Below the pieces are notes generated by a model. The model was not told the origin of the DNA and did not search any database. It saw nothing but the letters and a program-made list of their open reading frames with translations. 35,915 nt of DNA from Aquabacter sp. L1I39 (GTDB lineage Bacteria > Pseudomonadota > Alphaproteobacteria > Rhizobiales > Xanthobacteraceae), in assembly GCF_017742835.1 (NCBI RefSeq), contig NZ_CP072392.1:165544-201458 (forward strand), given 5' to 3'. The translations under genes were made by a program, and so were the position numbers. Shown piece by piece: positions 16,493 through 25,244 of this stretch (its first letter is position 1; every line of letters begins with the position of its first letter).

Positions 16493-17278
16493 TCAAAGAG
16501 CCGGCGCACCATGGGCCGGACCGTCGCACGGACCGTCGACCATCACGTGGATTCGTCCGCGGGAGCATCGCTCGATCCGGGCCTCCACATGGAAGGCCGC
16601 CTGCATCATTTTGGCGGAAATGACCTCGGCCGCGCTGCCGCAGCCCAGCATCCGCCCCCCCGCCATTACCAATGCATGGCTGGCGAAGCGCAGGGCGAGG
16701 TTCACATCGTGCAGCGAGACAACCACGATGACGCCGCGCCCTCGGGCCAGATCGCGCAGGACGCCGAGGACCTCCAGTTGGCGATGGAGATCCAGAGCAC
16801 TCGTCGGCTCGTCCATGAGGAGCACGCGTGGCCTCCTCACCAGGGACTGGGCAATGGAGACCATCTGCCGCTGCCCGCCGCTCAGCTCGTCGAGCCCACG
16901 ACCCGCAAGGTCGGTGAGGCCGAGCCGGTCGAGCGTGGCGTCCACTTGCACGAGGGTCTCGGACGCGACGCGCCAGGCGGCATCGCGCTTGGCGGCAAGC
17001 AGGACGGATTCATAGACCGAGAGCCCGACGGGCGCGGCATGATCCTGAGGCAGGTAACCCACCTCGTGCGGCCCTGCCCCGGTGAGCGCAACCTGGCCGG
17101 GGCCCGTCAGCAGGCCGGCCAGGCGCTTGAGCAAAGTGGACTTTCCCGCACCGTTCGGACCCAGGAGGGCGATCACGTCGCCGCCCGCGAAGGCCGGGGT
17201 CGTCACGTCCGCCACCACAGGGCGCCGCCCATAGGAGACGCCCACCTCCACCAGCTTGAGGCTGAGCGGTCCGTTCAT
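16493..17278 (-). CDS. Siderophore ABC transporter ATPase (FhuC/FecE-type)
   Basis: 261 residues from ATG 17278, whose first bases overlap the permease stop as ATGA; a longer open frame upstream is the antisense-free extension inside the permease and is not used. Walker A GPNGAGKST (40-48), Q-loop in YLPQDH (about 75-80), signature LSGGQRQ (132-138), Walker B VLLMDEPTSALD (152-163) and switch His190 in SLHDVNLALR are all present. Length and sequence fit the ATPases of iron-siderophore importers. It powers the FecCD-type permease encoded just upstream. Last gene of the five-gene uptake operon. Confidence 0.92.
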   Translation of the reverse strand: MNGPLSLKLVEVGVSYGRRPVVADVTTPAFAGGDVIALLGPNGAGKSTLLKRLAGLLTGPGQVALTGAGPHEVGYLPQDHAAPVGLSVYESVLLAAKRDAAWRVASETLVQVDATLDRLGLTDLAGRGLDELSGGQRQMVSIAQSLVRRPRVLLMDEPTSALDLHRQLEVLGVLRDLARGRGVIVVVSLHDVNLALRFASHALVMAGGRMLGCGSAAEVISAKMMQAAFHVEARIERCSRGRIHVMVDGPCDGPAHGAPAL

Positions 17279-18366
17279 GGCCGGCGCCTCGCATCGCGCA
17301 CGATGAGGATCACGAAGAAGGGAACGCCGATGACCGCCGTCACGATGCCGACGGGCAAGAGCGTGCCGGGTGCGATGGTCTTGCTGAGAACGGAGCTGGC
17401 GGACAAAAGCACCGCCCCACACAAGGCGGACGCCGGCAGGAAAAAGCGCTGGTCCTCGCCGATGAGGAGGCGGGCCATATGGGGACCGATCAGCCCCACG
17501 AAGCCGATCGTGCCCACGAACGCCACCGGCACCGAGGCCAGCACCGCCACCAGCGCCATGGTCTCCAGCTTGAGGCGACGCACAGGGACGCCGAGGCTCG
17601 CCGCCCGCTCCTCCCCGAGCCGCAAGGTGGTGAGCGACCAGGCCCGGCGCATGAAGACGGGCAGCACCAGCGCCAGGACCGCCGCGCAGATGCCGAGCTT
17701 CGGCCAGGTCACGCGAGCAAGGCTTCCCATGGTCCAAAAGACCACCGCTGCGACCGCCTGCTCGGAGGCGAGGAACTGCACCAGGGTGAGACAGGCGTTG
17801 AAGGAGAAAACCAACGCAATGCCGAGAAGAACGATCCGCTCGGTGGTGGCGCCGCGCTGGAGGCTGAACACATGGATGATGCCGGCCGCAACAAGCGCCA
17901 TCACCAGCGCGTTCAGGGGGACCATGTAGTCCACCAGAGTGGGCACAATGGCGAAGCCGAAGGCGAGCGCCAGCGAGGCGCCGAAGCCCGCGGCGGCGGA
18001 AATGCCGAGGGTGAAGGGTGAGGCGAGGGGATTGGCGAGGATGGTTTGCATCTGCGCCCCCGCCACGGCCAGCGCGGCGCCCACCACCACCGCCATCAAG
18101 GCCGTGGGCATCCGAATGGTCCACAGGATGGCGCGCACGTCCGGCGCCGCGGGATCGGATGCCCAGAGGGCGTAGACCACCTGGCCGAGGGAATAGCGGG
18201 CCGGCCCGAGAGCCAGGTCCAGCAGCACCGCCGCGAACAGCAATACAGCCAGCAGCGCGACCACGGCCAGTTTTCGGCGGACATTGCGGCGATAGGCGCC
18301 CGCGGCCGCCGAAACCGCGGGGCGCGCCTGCTGAGGCGCCTTGAGGAGGGGCGCAGCGCGGTTCAC
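17275..18366 (-). CDS. FecCD-family siderophore ABC permease
   Basis: 363 residues; GTG start at 18366 overlapping the preceding stop as GTGA. After a short Arg-rich N-terminus come about ten hydrophobic segments beginning LAVVALLAVLLFAAVLLDLAL. Family hallmarks are RMPTALMAVVVGAALAVAGAQMQTILANPLASPFTLGISAAAGFGASLAL (about 85-135) and GTIGFVGLIGPHMARLLIGEDQRFFLP near residue 285-310, the coupling-helix region that contacts the ATPase. As the only permease in the operon it presumably works as a homodimer. Inner membrane. High confidence in the family; the siderophore is not identifiable from this gene. Confidence 0.92.
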   Translation of the reverse strand: MNRAAPLLKAPQQARPAVSAAAGAYRRNVRRKLAVVALLAVLLFAAVLLDLALGPARYSLGQVVYALWASDPAAPDVRAILWTIRMPTALMAVVVGAALAVAGAQMQTILANPLASPFTLGISAAAGFGASLALAFGFAIVPTLVDYMVPLNALVMALVAAGIIHVFSLQRGATTERIVLLGIALVFSFNACLTLVQFLASEQAVAAVVFWTMGSLARVTWPKLGICAAVLALVLPVFMRRAWSLTTLRLGEERAASLGVPVRRLKLETMALVAVLASVPVAFVGTIGFVGLIGPHMARLLIGEDQRFFLPASALCGAVLLSASSVLSKTIAPGTLLPVGIVTAVIGVPFFVILIVRDARRRP

Positions 18367-19475
18367 GCTCTCACCGCCTGGCCACCAACGGCGATGATCT
18401 CTTCCTCGCTCATGCCCCGGCGCCAGTGGGAGAAGGCCACGATCTGGCCCACCGGCAGCTTCACCGCATCACGAAGGAAGTGCCGGATGGCGCGGAAGTC
18501 GTGGAATTCGCAGCCCACCCAGACGAAGAGTCCATCAAGGCCCGCACCCCAGTCGAGTGCCCGCACCGCCTCGCAGAGCGGCGTCTCGTCCACCGCCTGC
18601 GGCCCCGCCCGCAGAATCCATCGGACCTCCACCCCCTCGGGCCCCTTCAGAGGCTGCACCTCCCCCGCATCGCCCACCAGGATCAGGGCCTGGCCGCGCG
18701 TGGCGGGAGCGGCCTCCTCCAGGATCCGCGCGATGCCGGGCAATCCGGTCTCGTCGCCCACCAGCAGCACACGGGGCGTCGGCTTCGGGCCATGGGCGGC
18801 CGGGCCGACCGCGCCCACCAGATCCCCCGGCCGTGCTCGGCGCAGCCAGGCGGCGCCAGGTCCCGCAAGGCCGTGGTCGTAAATGTCGATCCACAACCGG
18901 CCCTCGGCCACGTCCACATGGCGCACCGTATAGACGCGGGACTCGAGCCTCTGCCCCCCCCTCGGCCAGACGATGAGGCCGGCATCGTCCAGCGCCGGCC
19001 ATATCGGCGTGAGCACGCCCTCCGGCTGGAACAGCAGGCGCACATGGATCTGATCGGGCGTGTCGAACCGGGTCAGGTCCTCACCCGCCAGAATGACGCG
19101 GCGCATGCGCGGCGTCAGGGGGCGGATCTCCTCCACTGTGAGAATGCGCAGGTCCGGGGGAAAGGTCGGCCCCACCTCGTCGCCGACCCAGGCGATGGAT
19201 AAATCCTCGCTCTTGGCTACGAAGCCGATGAGGCCGGTGATCGCATAGCGCACCCGGTTCAGCTCCGCCGCGCTGGACGCCGAAATCTCGATGGCGAGCC
19301 GCTGCGGCCCCGGCACCAACCGAGCGGTGCCGAAGGGCGACACCGCCACATAGCCCGCAGCGCTGGGAGTGACGGGCATGTCATGGGCGGTGAGTGAATC
19401 CAGGATGTCGCCGAGGAAGTCCTCAATGCGGGGAAAGGAGATGGTGGTGTGGGCGGCTAGCATGGCGGGCCTCAT
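18363..19475 (-). CDS. Siderophore-interacting protein with N-terminal DUF2218 domain (ViuB-like ferric reductase)
   Basis: 370 residues from ATG 19475, which overlaps the upstream stop as ATGA; the frame is open another 18 codons but those have no support. Residues about 1-95 fit DUF2218 (PRIEDFLGDILDSL, RLAIEISASSAAELNRVRYAI). The remainder is a SIP/ViuB flavoreductase: FAD-binding block TPRMRRVILAGEDLTRFD, IHVRLLF, RVYTVRHVDVAEGRLWIDIYDHGLAGPGAAWLRRARPGD, then NAD(P)-side VLLVGDETGLPGIARIL and the C-terminal FSHWRRGMSEEE. Such proteins release iron from the imported ferric siderophore in the cytoplasm by reduction. Lying between binding-protein and permease genes, it ties uptake and iron release into one transcript. 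Confidence 0.9.
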   Translation of the reverse strand: MRPAMLAAHTTISFPRIEDFLGDILDSLTAHDMPVTPSAAGYVAVSPFGTARLVPGPQRLAIEISASSAAELNRVRYAITGLIGFVAKSEDLSIAWVGDEVGPTFPPDLRILTVEEIRPLTPRMRRVILAGEDLTRFDTPDQIHVRLLFQPEGVLTPIWPALDDAGLIVWPRGGQRLESRVYTVRHVDVAEGRLWIDIYDHGLAGPGAAWLRRARPGDLVGAVGPAAHGPKPTPRVLLVGDETGLPGIARILEEAAPATRGQALILVGDAGEVQPLKGPEGVEVRWILRAGPQAVDETPLCEAVRALDWGAGLDGLFVWVGCEFHDFRAIRHFLRDAVKLPVGQIVAFSHWRRGMSEEEIIAVGGQAVRA

Positions 19476-20617
19476 AAGGTCTTTTTGTCGGGGCCCATGA
19501 GAGTGTCGGGGCCCATGAGATCGGCCCACACGGGCATGGCGATCGGAACGGCCAGGAAGCGCTCATTGAGCGCGCGCAGGGTTTGCCCCGGGTCGAGCGC
19601 CCGGCAGGCCTGCGGGTGCAGCCAGGCGGCGACGCGCTCCACGAACAGTCGGTTGAGGGGGCGAATGGCAACCAGCCCCGTCCACACGCCGGCGACCCGG
19701 TTTGCCTCCACCGCCGCCAACAGATCCAGCCCCGGCCGCGCCACCAGCTTGCGCAAGCCGGCGCGGGCTTCATCGAGCGGCAGGCCGGGCGCGATGGCCG
19801 GGCGCGTGCCGCGCGCGAATGCGCCGCCGGAGGCGATGTAGAGGTCCGGCTGCTCCACCACGAGCTGCTCCACATGGAGCTTCTGGAACCAGGGCGCTGT
19901 CACTGCATCCAGGCTGCGCCCGCCGGCCTGGGCCAGAAGCGCGCCCCAGACCTCCCGACCGGCGGCCCAGCAACATTCCTCATAGGTGGACTGGAGCTCG
20001 AGATAGACCTTTCGCTGGGGCTGCCCCGCGAGGCAGGCCTGCACTTGCGCCATGCCCGAGGCGATAAAGGCGATCAGCGCCTCGGCGCGCGCCTCCTCGC
20101 CCAGCACGCGTCCCCACATGCGCAGCAGTGCCGGCAGGTCGTCTCCGCCGCCGCGGCCGGCATTGCTGCTGGTGTCGCTGAACAGGACAGGAAGGCCCCA
20201 GGCGGACAACTGGGCCGAGACGTCTGCGTTCGCGCCCTCCACTTGCCGGGTGGTGACGATCAGGTCCGGCCTCAGTGCGATGATGGCTTCCGCCGAGATG
20301 CTGCCCGGCGCCATGCTGCCGAGGATGGGAACGTCCCGCCCGGCGGCCGCCTTGAGCGCGGCGAGGAGGGCGTCGCTGTCCAGCCCGTCGAGCCCCGCCC
20401 AGCCCGCCACCCGCTCCATGGGCGCGCGGACAAAAAGGGCCATGCTCACCGCATCACGGGCATCCAGGAGGACGATGCGCTCCGGCGCCCGCTTGAGGGC
20501 CACCGCGCGGCCGGCCATGTCGGTGACCGCGATCTCCGCCGCGCCCGTCCGCAGCAGGGGCAGGCCGGACAGGGCGCCGCCAAGCACCGCCCTGCGGGTG
20601 AGGCCGGCGCTCACCAT
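19472..20617 (-). CDS. Periplasmic iron-siderophore binding protein (FecB/FhuD type)
   Basis: 381 residues from ATG 20617, chosen because it overlaps the receptor stop by seven bases (ATGGTGA) and opens with a secretion signal; a longer frame reaching 20914 lies inside the receptor gene and is ignored. The N-terminus LTRRAVLGGALSGLPLLRTGAA carries twin arginines, suggesting Tat export, as for some FhuD-like proteins. The mature protein shows the class III binding-protein pattern: VTDMAGRAVALKRAPERIVLLD, then ISAEAIIALRPDLIVTTRQV and VEQPDLYIASGG. It delivers the ferric siderophore from the receptor to the permease. Family assignment is firm; ligand is unknown. Confidence 0.88.
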   Translation of the reverse strand: MVSAGLTRRAVLGGALSGLPLLRTGAAEIAVTDMAGRAVALKRAPERIVLLDARDAVSMALFVRAPMERVAGWAGLDGLDSDALLAALKAAAGRDVPILGSMAPGSISAEAIIALRPDLIVTTRQVEGANADVSAQLSAWGLPVLFSDTSSNAGRGGGDDLPALLRMWGRVLGEEARAEALIAFIASGMAQVQACLAGQPQRKVYLELQSTYEECCWAAGREVWGALLAQAGGRSLDAVTAPWFQKLHVEQLVVEQPDLYIASGGAFARGTRPAIAPGLPLDEARAGLRKLVARPGLDLLAAVEANRVAGVWTGLVAIRPLNRLFVERVAAWLHPQACRALDPGQTLRALNERFLAVPIAMPVWADLMGPDTLMGPDKKTL

Positions 20618-22761
20618 GTCTTGCGCAGGCCCGCCAGGAAGGTGCGGCCGGTGCCGTACTGGCAATAGATGTCGTAGGTGCAGCTTGTATAGTAGGTGGT
20701 GTCGAACAGGTTGCGGATATCGAGTGTCGCAGTTGCGCCCTGCATTTGACCGGAAAGCCGGGAAAGATCGTAGCGCAGCGACAGGTCCACCAGCGTGAAT
20801 CCGTCCACCTTGATGTCGTTGGTATCGTCGGCATAGCTCGGACCGATCATGCGCACGCCCGCCCCGGTGGTGAGGCCGGTCAAAGGCCCCTGCGTGAACT
20901 TGTAGTTGAGCCAAAGCGAGCCGAAATAGTTGGGCACCGCCTGAGGATGCTTGCCCACCGTGTCGGCAAGGTTGGATTTGGTGATCTCGGTATCGAGGAA
21001 AGTCAGGGCGCCGATCAGCTCCAGGGTGTCGGTGACATTGCCCCTCGCCTCGAACTCAAGGCCGCGTGAGCGGATCTCGCCCGTCTGGACGGAAAAGCCG
21101 AGGACCGGCCCGGGGGTGAGCACGTTCTCCTGCCGGATGTCGAAGGCGGCAACGGTAAAGAGGGCGTTCATGAAGGTGGGCTGGTACTTGAGGCCGACTT
21201 CCACCTGCTCCGCCTGTGTGGGCAGGAAGGCTTGGCCGGAGGCATCGACGCCGACCACCGGCTCGAACGATGTGGAATAGCTCGCATAAGGCGCAAGGCC
21301 ATTCTCGAACAGGTAAAGCAGCGCCGCCCGGTAGGTGGCCGCCGAGGCGGACTGGGTCGAGGTGGAATTGTTCGCGAGGTGGTTCTGCGTGGATTGCGAG
21401 GTCCAGTCCTGGCGCACGCCGAGCACCGCCCGCCAATTGCCAAGAGAGATTTGGTCCTGGAGATAGATCCCGGTCTGCTGCAGATCCTGCGTGTTGTCGA
21501 TGAGCGTCATGAAAGGGCCGACGCTCACCCCGTAGACCGGAAACATGACGTTGAGGCTCGGGGCGACGGCATATTGATAGGTCCAGTCGCTGGAGAACCA
21601 TTGATAGTCGAACCCGGCCACCACCTTGTGGCTCATTGGGCCGGTGGCGAAGGTGAACACCGCGCTATTGTCGGTGGCGACGCCGCCGGCTTGCTCGGTG
21701 GAGATCAGGGCCTGCCGGGGCAAGACGCCGTCCGACGTCATGGGTCCGGACATCTGGATGCCGCGCAGCTCGCTGGACACGTCCGAATAGCGGGTGTTGG
21801 AGCGGATCTGGAGCCACTCATTGACCCGATGCTCGAACGAATAGCCGATGCCCGCCTGCTCACGGCTATATTTGTCGAAGTCGGGGTCGCCCACATTGAA
21901 GGTGGGGCTCAGGAAGCTGCGATACTGTGGCGGCGACAGGAAGGTGGGATAGACGGAATTGAAGTATCCCCCGTCCGGATCGTTCTCATAGAAGGCGCGC
22001 ACGGTGAAGCGCGTGTCCGCATTGGGTTGCCAGGTGATGGCTGGCGCCACGCCGACGCGCGATTCCTTCACGTCCTCATACGGGGTGCCGGAAATGCGGC
22101 CGATGGCCGAGAGGCTGTATTGCCAGATGCCCTGCTCGTCGAAGGCGCCCTGGGTGGTCAGCCCCCCCTGCATGCGCCCGTAAGAGCCCACCTCCATGCG
22201 CATCTCGTTATAGGGCGTGGCGCTAGGGTCGCGGCTGACCATGTTGACGAGGCCCCCCGGGCTCACCTGGCCGTAAAGCACGGCGGAGGGGCCTTTCAGC
22301 ACGTCGATCCGCTCCAGCAGGAAGGGATCGATCTGGAACTGACCGAAGGCCTGTGCGCGGGGCAGCTTCAGCCCGTCGAGGAAGCCGACAAAGGTGCTGG
22401 CCGTGCCGAAGCCGCCGAAGCCGCGAATGAAGAGGCTGTCGAACCGCGTGTTGGCGTCCGGCATGAACACACCGGCCGTATATTCCATCGCATCCCCTAC
22501 GGTCTGCGGGTTCTGGTCGTCGAGTTGCTTGCGCGTGATGACATCCACCGACTGCGGCGTCTGGAGGATGGGCGTGTCAGTCTTTGTGGAGGCGGAATCA
22601 CGCCGGGCGACGATGGTCTCGTTGGACGCCCGCTCGCCGTCGCTCTCCACCACGATGGCATCGAGGGGAATGGCCGTCTGAGCCTGCGCCAAACCAGTAA
22701 TGAAACCAACAGAACTTATAGTCATTCCAAATAGAGCAATGTTCCTGCCGCGCTTTCGCAT
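20611..22761 (-). CDS. TonB-dependent siderophore receptor (FhuA/FpvA-like)
   Basis: 716 residues. A signal peptide (about 1-28, ending GLAQAQ) is followed by a plug domain: TPQSVDVITRKQLDDQNPQTVGDAMEYTAGV, FDSLFIRGFGG, then ERIDVLKGPSAVLYGQVSPGGLVNMVSRDP (about 170-200), the typical siderophore-receptor form (VLKGPSAVLYG). The barrel ends in YGTGRTFLAGLRKTW with the terminal aromatic residue. Length matches hydroxamate-type receptors. It is the first gene of the five-gene uptake operon and faces the TetR gene across a 210-base divergent promoter region containing a 22-bp palindrome. The ferric siderophore probably enters here and is handed to the FecB-type protein. Confidence 0.92.
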   Translation of the reverse strand: MRKRGRNIALFGMTISSVGFITGLAQAQTAIPLDAIVVESDGERASNETIVARRDSASTKTDTPILQTPQSVDVITRKQLDDQNPQTVGDAMEYTAGVFMPDANTRFDSLFIRGFGGFGTASTFVGFLDGLKLPRAQAFGQFQIDPFLLERIDVLKGPSAVLYGQVSPGGLVNMVSRDPSATPYNEMRMEVGSYGRMQGGLTTQGAFDEQGIWQYSLSAIGRISGTPYEDVKESRVGVAPAITWQPNADTRFTVRAFYENDPDGGYFNSVYPTFLSPPQYRSFLSPTFNVGDPDFDKYSREQAGIGYSFEHRVNEWLQIRSNTRYSDVSSELRGIQMSGPMTSDGVLPRQALISTEQAGGVATDNSAVFTFATGPMSHKVVAGFDYQWFSSDWTYQYAVAPSLNVMFPVYGVSVGPFMTLIDNTQDLQQTGIYLQDQISLGNWRAVLGVRQDWTSQSTQNHLANNSTSTQSASAATYRAALLYLFENGLAPYASYSTSFEPVVGVDASGQAFLPTQAEQVEVGLKYQPTFMNALFTVAAFDIRQENVLTPGPVLGFSVQTGEIRSRGLEFEARGNVTDTLELIGALTFLDTEITKSNLADTVGKHPQAVPNYFGSLWLNYKFTQGPLTGLTTGAGVRMIGPSYADDTNDIKVDGFTLVDLSLRYDLSRLSGQMQGATATLDIRNLFDTTYYTSCTYDIYCQYGTGRTFLAGLRKTW

Positions 22762-22814
22762 TGTAATGCTCTGCCTTGCTGTTCCGCGCTCAATCTGAAA
22801 TCCCCGATAACAGA

Positions 22815-22836
22815 AACGGGACGATACCGTCCAGTT
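22815..22836. promoter_or_regulatory. Near-perfect 22-bp palindrome, candidate TetR operator
   Basis: Pattern AAC-N-GGACG-N-TA-N-CGTCC-N-GTT: every base except four symmetric positions is self-complementary. It sits about 55 bases upstream of the receptor ATG and overlaps a plausible minus-strand -35/spacer (CTGGAC, 16 bases, TGTTAT at 22807-22812). A TetR-family gene reads away from it on the plus strand. Position and symmetry fit repression of the siderophore operon by that TetR; this is inference. Confidence 0.5.
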
Positions 22837-22907
22837 AAATTCACCCCTGTCTGGCGCTGGACAGGCCGCTTGTGGCGAATTGGCAACGGAACGATGGCGT
22901 TTGGTTC

Positions 22908-22935
22908 TTGCATTAGATTGTATTTCTTCTAAATA
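22908..22935 (+). promoter_or_regulatory. Possible sigma-70-type promoter for the TetR gene
   Basis: TTGCAT at 22908-22913 and TAAATA at 22930-22935 are separated by 16 bases and lie in a short AT-rich patch 37 bases before the TetR ATG. The TTCTAAA inside (22927-22933) equals one half-site of the Irr (ICE) iron box, but the partner half-site is not there, so iron control through Irr is not supported. Confidence 0.3.
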
Positions 22936-22971
22936 GTTGCACGGTGCAGGCAGTAGCCGGGGGCAGGAGTG

Positions 22972-23706
22972 ATGAAGAGCGGTCGGGTCCAGACTTCGGT
23001 ATCCAGAACACCCCCAGCCCCCGCTTCTCCCACAGCGTCATCGTCCGCCGCCCGGGTGCGACCCAGAGGCGGGCGGCCGACCAAGCAGGCCGCCGAGGAA
23101 TTGGGACAGTTCATTCTCGACACGTCCGCGCGCCTCTTTTCCGAGCAGGGATTTGCCGCCACCACCATGGAGCAGGTGGCTGCCACCTGCGGGGCCGGCA
23201 AGGACACGCTTTATCGCCGCTATCCGTCCAAAGCGGCGCTGTTCACCGCGCTGATGGAGCAGCTGCGCGCGCGCGTGGTGGAGGAGATCGACTCGGCCAT
23301 GGCGACGGAGGGGCCGCCGCTGGAGCGTCTGCGCGCCTATGCCCGCCAATTGCTTGCGATCAATCTGCGGCCCGAGCTGATGGCGCTGAACCGCGTGGCA
23401 CTGGCCGAGGCGGTTCCCGCCGGGGGCGTTCGGGCGCCCGCCATGGCGGACGATCCGCTGATGATCCGCTTTGCCGACCTGGTGCGCGCGGCCCAGAGGG
23501 AAGGGCATTTGGCCGATGGAGACGCCCTCTTCCTGGCCGACCAGCTTCTCTACGCCACCTCCATCAAGCCCATGATCCGCTCGATGCTGGGGGACGCGCA
23601 GTTTTCCGACCCGGCAGAGCAAGAGCGGTATTTCGCGCAAGCCTGGGACCTTGCACTCTCCGGCATGGCGGCAAGCGCATCCACAGCGGGACGCCGCAGC
23701 AGGTAA
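22972..23706 (+). CDS. TetR/AcrR-family transcriptional regulator
   Basis: 244 residues from ATG 22972, with AGGAG just upstream (a GTG one codon earlier is possible). After a disordered Pro/Ser/Arg-rich leader of about 35 residues comes the TetR DNA-binding domain: LGQFILDTSARLFSEQGFAATTMEQVAATCGAGKDTLYRRYPSKAALFTALM (about 42-93). The rest is helical ligand-binding/dimerisation domain. It is divergent from the siderophore receptor operon and separated by one strong palindrome, so local control of that operon and autoregulation are likely. The inducer is unknown. Confidence 0.9.
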   Translation: MKSGRVQTSVSRTPPAPASPTASSSAARVRPRGGRPTKQAAEELGQFILDTSARLFSEQGFAATTMEQVAATCGAGKDTLYRRYPSKAALFTALMEQLRARVVEEIDSAMATEGPPLERLRAYARQLLAINLRPELMALNRVALAEAVPAGGVRAPAMADDPLMIRFADLVRAAQREGHLADGDALFLADQLLYATSIKPMIRSMLGDAQFSDPAEQERYFAQAWDLALSGMAASASTAGRRSR

Positions 23707-23755
23707 TGCATGCCTGGCGCGCCAGTGACCGAACGAGAAGCAGCGCTTGAACCTG

Positions 23756-23852
23756 GAGCAGGGCGTCGCGGCGGCGACGACGCCCTGCTCTGCTGTCCTG
23801 GCAAGGATGGCGTCATGGGTGTTCGGCGCGGCGGCGGCCGCCTTCGGCCGCC
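23756..23852. terminator. GC-rich hairpins between convergent TetR and LysR genes
   Basis: Two stems stand in the 174-base gap. GAGCAGGGCGTCG at 23756-23768 pairs perfectly with CGACGCCCTGCTC at 23778-23790 (13 bp, 9-base loop). GGCGGCCG at 23833-23840 pairs with CGGCCGCC at 23845-23852 (8 bp, CCTT loop). Neither is followed by a U-run. They probably end the two convergent transcripts. Confidence 0.45.
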
Positions 23853-23880
23853 CGGCACCGCCACCCGTACCGTCCGTCGT

Positions 23881-24762
23881 TCAAAGAGCGGCCGTTGAAC
23901 GCTTGGCCGCCTCACTGAGAATGGCGCGGAAAGCGCCCGCGGCCGTGTCCGGGTCGGGTTCCGGCGTGTTGCACTCCACCATGTAGGTGAGCTTGCCGAG
24001 CGGCGGCAGGCCAGCCTCCGGAGGGATTTCTTCGAGAACGGTCTTCTTGAAGCTCTGGCCGATGGCCATCACGCCGAGGCCGCAGCGCGCGGCAGCCAGT
24101 ATGCCCAAAAGGTTGCTGCATTCCCCCATATCGGTCCACGCCCGCCCGCTCGATGTGAGCGCCTCCTCGGCCAAGGCGCGGGTCAGGCTTGGCTTGATAT
24201 AGGAGACCAGAGGAACAGGGTCGGACGGCTTCAGCTGCAATGTCCTGTGCCCCAGCCAGACCAATTGCTCCTGCCACAGCGTCGCCCCTTCCGCGCCCCC
24301 GTGGCTCTTGCCCAGGATGACGTCCACTTCGTGGGACCGCAGCACGTCATGGAGATGCTCGTTGCGGCCGGTGATGAACTTCAGGCCGAAGTCGGGGAAT
24401 TGCGTGCGGAAAATGCCCAGCACTTCCGGCAGGCGCGTCCTGGCGAACTCGTCTTCTATGCCGACCCGGAGAATCCCCTTAATTCCCGGCCGCGCCAGCA
24501 GGCTTCGCGCCTCATTGGACAGCGCCAGGATAGACCGCGCATAGATCAACATCGCCTCCCCATCCGGTGTCAGGCTGACCTTGCGCGTGGTGCGAAACAC
24601 CAGCCGCCGGTTGAGGCGTTTTTCCAGGCGCGCAATCCGCTGGCTTACTGTTGATTGGGAAGCGCCCACCTCCACGGCCGCGAGACTGAAGCTTCGTTTC
24701 GTCGCCACGGCGTCAAATGCCCGCAACTCATCCGTATCGATGAGATTGCCCTGATCCCGCAT
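23881..24762 (-). CDS. LysR-family transcriptional regulator
   Basis: 293 residues from ATG 24762 (an alternative upstream start adds 19 residues with no family similarity). The N-terminal winged helix reads LIDTDELRAFDAVATKRSFSLAAVEVGASQSTVSQRIARLEKRLNRRLVFRTTRKVSLTPDGEAMLIYARSIL, a textbook LysR domain. The effector domain follows with GILRVGIEDEFARTRLPEVL and ILGKSHGG. It is divergent from the urease operon across about 650 bases. LysR proteins such as NAC control urease in enterics, so control of ureA is possible, but the distance is large and no clear T-N11-A box stood out. Confidence 0.9.
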   Translation of the reverse strand: MRDQGNLIDTDELRAFDAVATKRSFSLAAVEVGASQSTVSQRIARLEKRLNRRLVFRTTRKVSLTPDGEAMLIYARSILALSNEARSLLARPGIKGILRVGIEDEFARTRLPEVLGIFRTQFPDFGLKFITGRNEHLHDVLRSHEVDVILGKSHGGAEGATLWQEQLVWLGHRTLQLKPSDPVPLVSYIKPSLTRALAEEALTSSGRAWTDMGECSNLLGILAAARCGLGVMAIGQSFKKTVLEEIPPEAGLPPLGKLTYMVECNTPEPDPDTAAGAFRAILSEAAKRSTAAL

Positions 24763-25080
24763 GATTGCTGCCCAGCCTGCTGTTGCTCTTGCCCTTATGC
24801 CCGCGAGTGACGGGCACATCCAGGCATGCGATTGATTTCAGGGGATATATCTGGAAATCCGATTAATATAGCGCGCTACAAATGGAGCCCAAATCATAAC
24901 ACCTCATTCACCGTGCAAACAATACTTTGACTTAGAGCACAATCATCGCGCCCGACCTTCGATCATTAATTTGAATCAGTTGGAAGACTGGCGAAAACAA
25001 AACCGGACTTGCCACAGGGCTCGACGGCACACCCCCGGGAATGCGCGCATCGATAACTGGCCGCCTCTTTGTAACGCCGT

Positions 25081-25155
25081 CTACCGCGAGCTGGAACGTA
25101 GCGGAAGGTCGGCACAGGCGCAAATTTTCCGCGCGTCGACATAAGACGCGACCAT
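25081..25155 (-). CDS. Possible 24-residue leader peptide
   Basis: On the minus strand AGGAGGT (25159-25165) lies three bases before ATG 25155, giving a 24-residue frame that starts MVASYVDARKICACADLPLR and stops at TAG 25081. The ribosome site is the best in the window and the frame sits about 320 bases upstream of the LysR start on the same strand. The Cys-Ala-Cys run could stall or be sensed in a leader-peptide mechanism, but I recognise no family and short frames arise by chance. Confidence 0.3.
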   Translation of the reverse strand: MVASYVDARKICACADLPLRSSSR

Positions 25156-25244
25156 GATACCTCCTAATATTAACGCATATGTTCACGACAAACGAAACTA
25201 CAAATCAAACATAATAAATAAACTTCATTTATTCGATGCGGTTA

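Noticed and set aside
21232..22734. 500-codon plus-strand frame opposite the siderophore receptor
   Set aside because: Antisense to the receptor's plug and barrel; no domain seen.
22912..22934. Irr (ICE) iron box before the TetR gene
   Set aside because: Only the TTCTAAA half is present; the partner half-site is missing at the correct distance.
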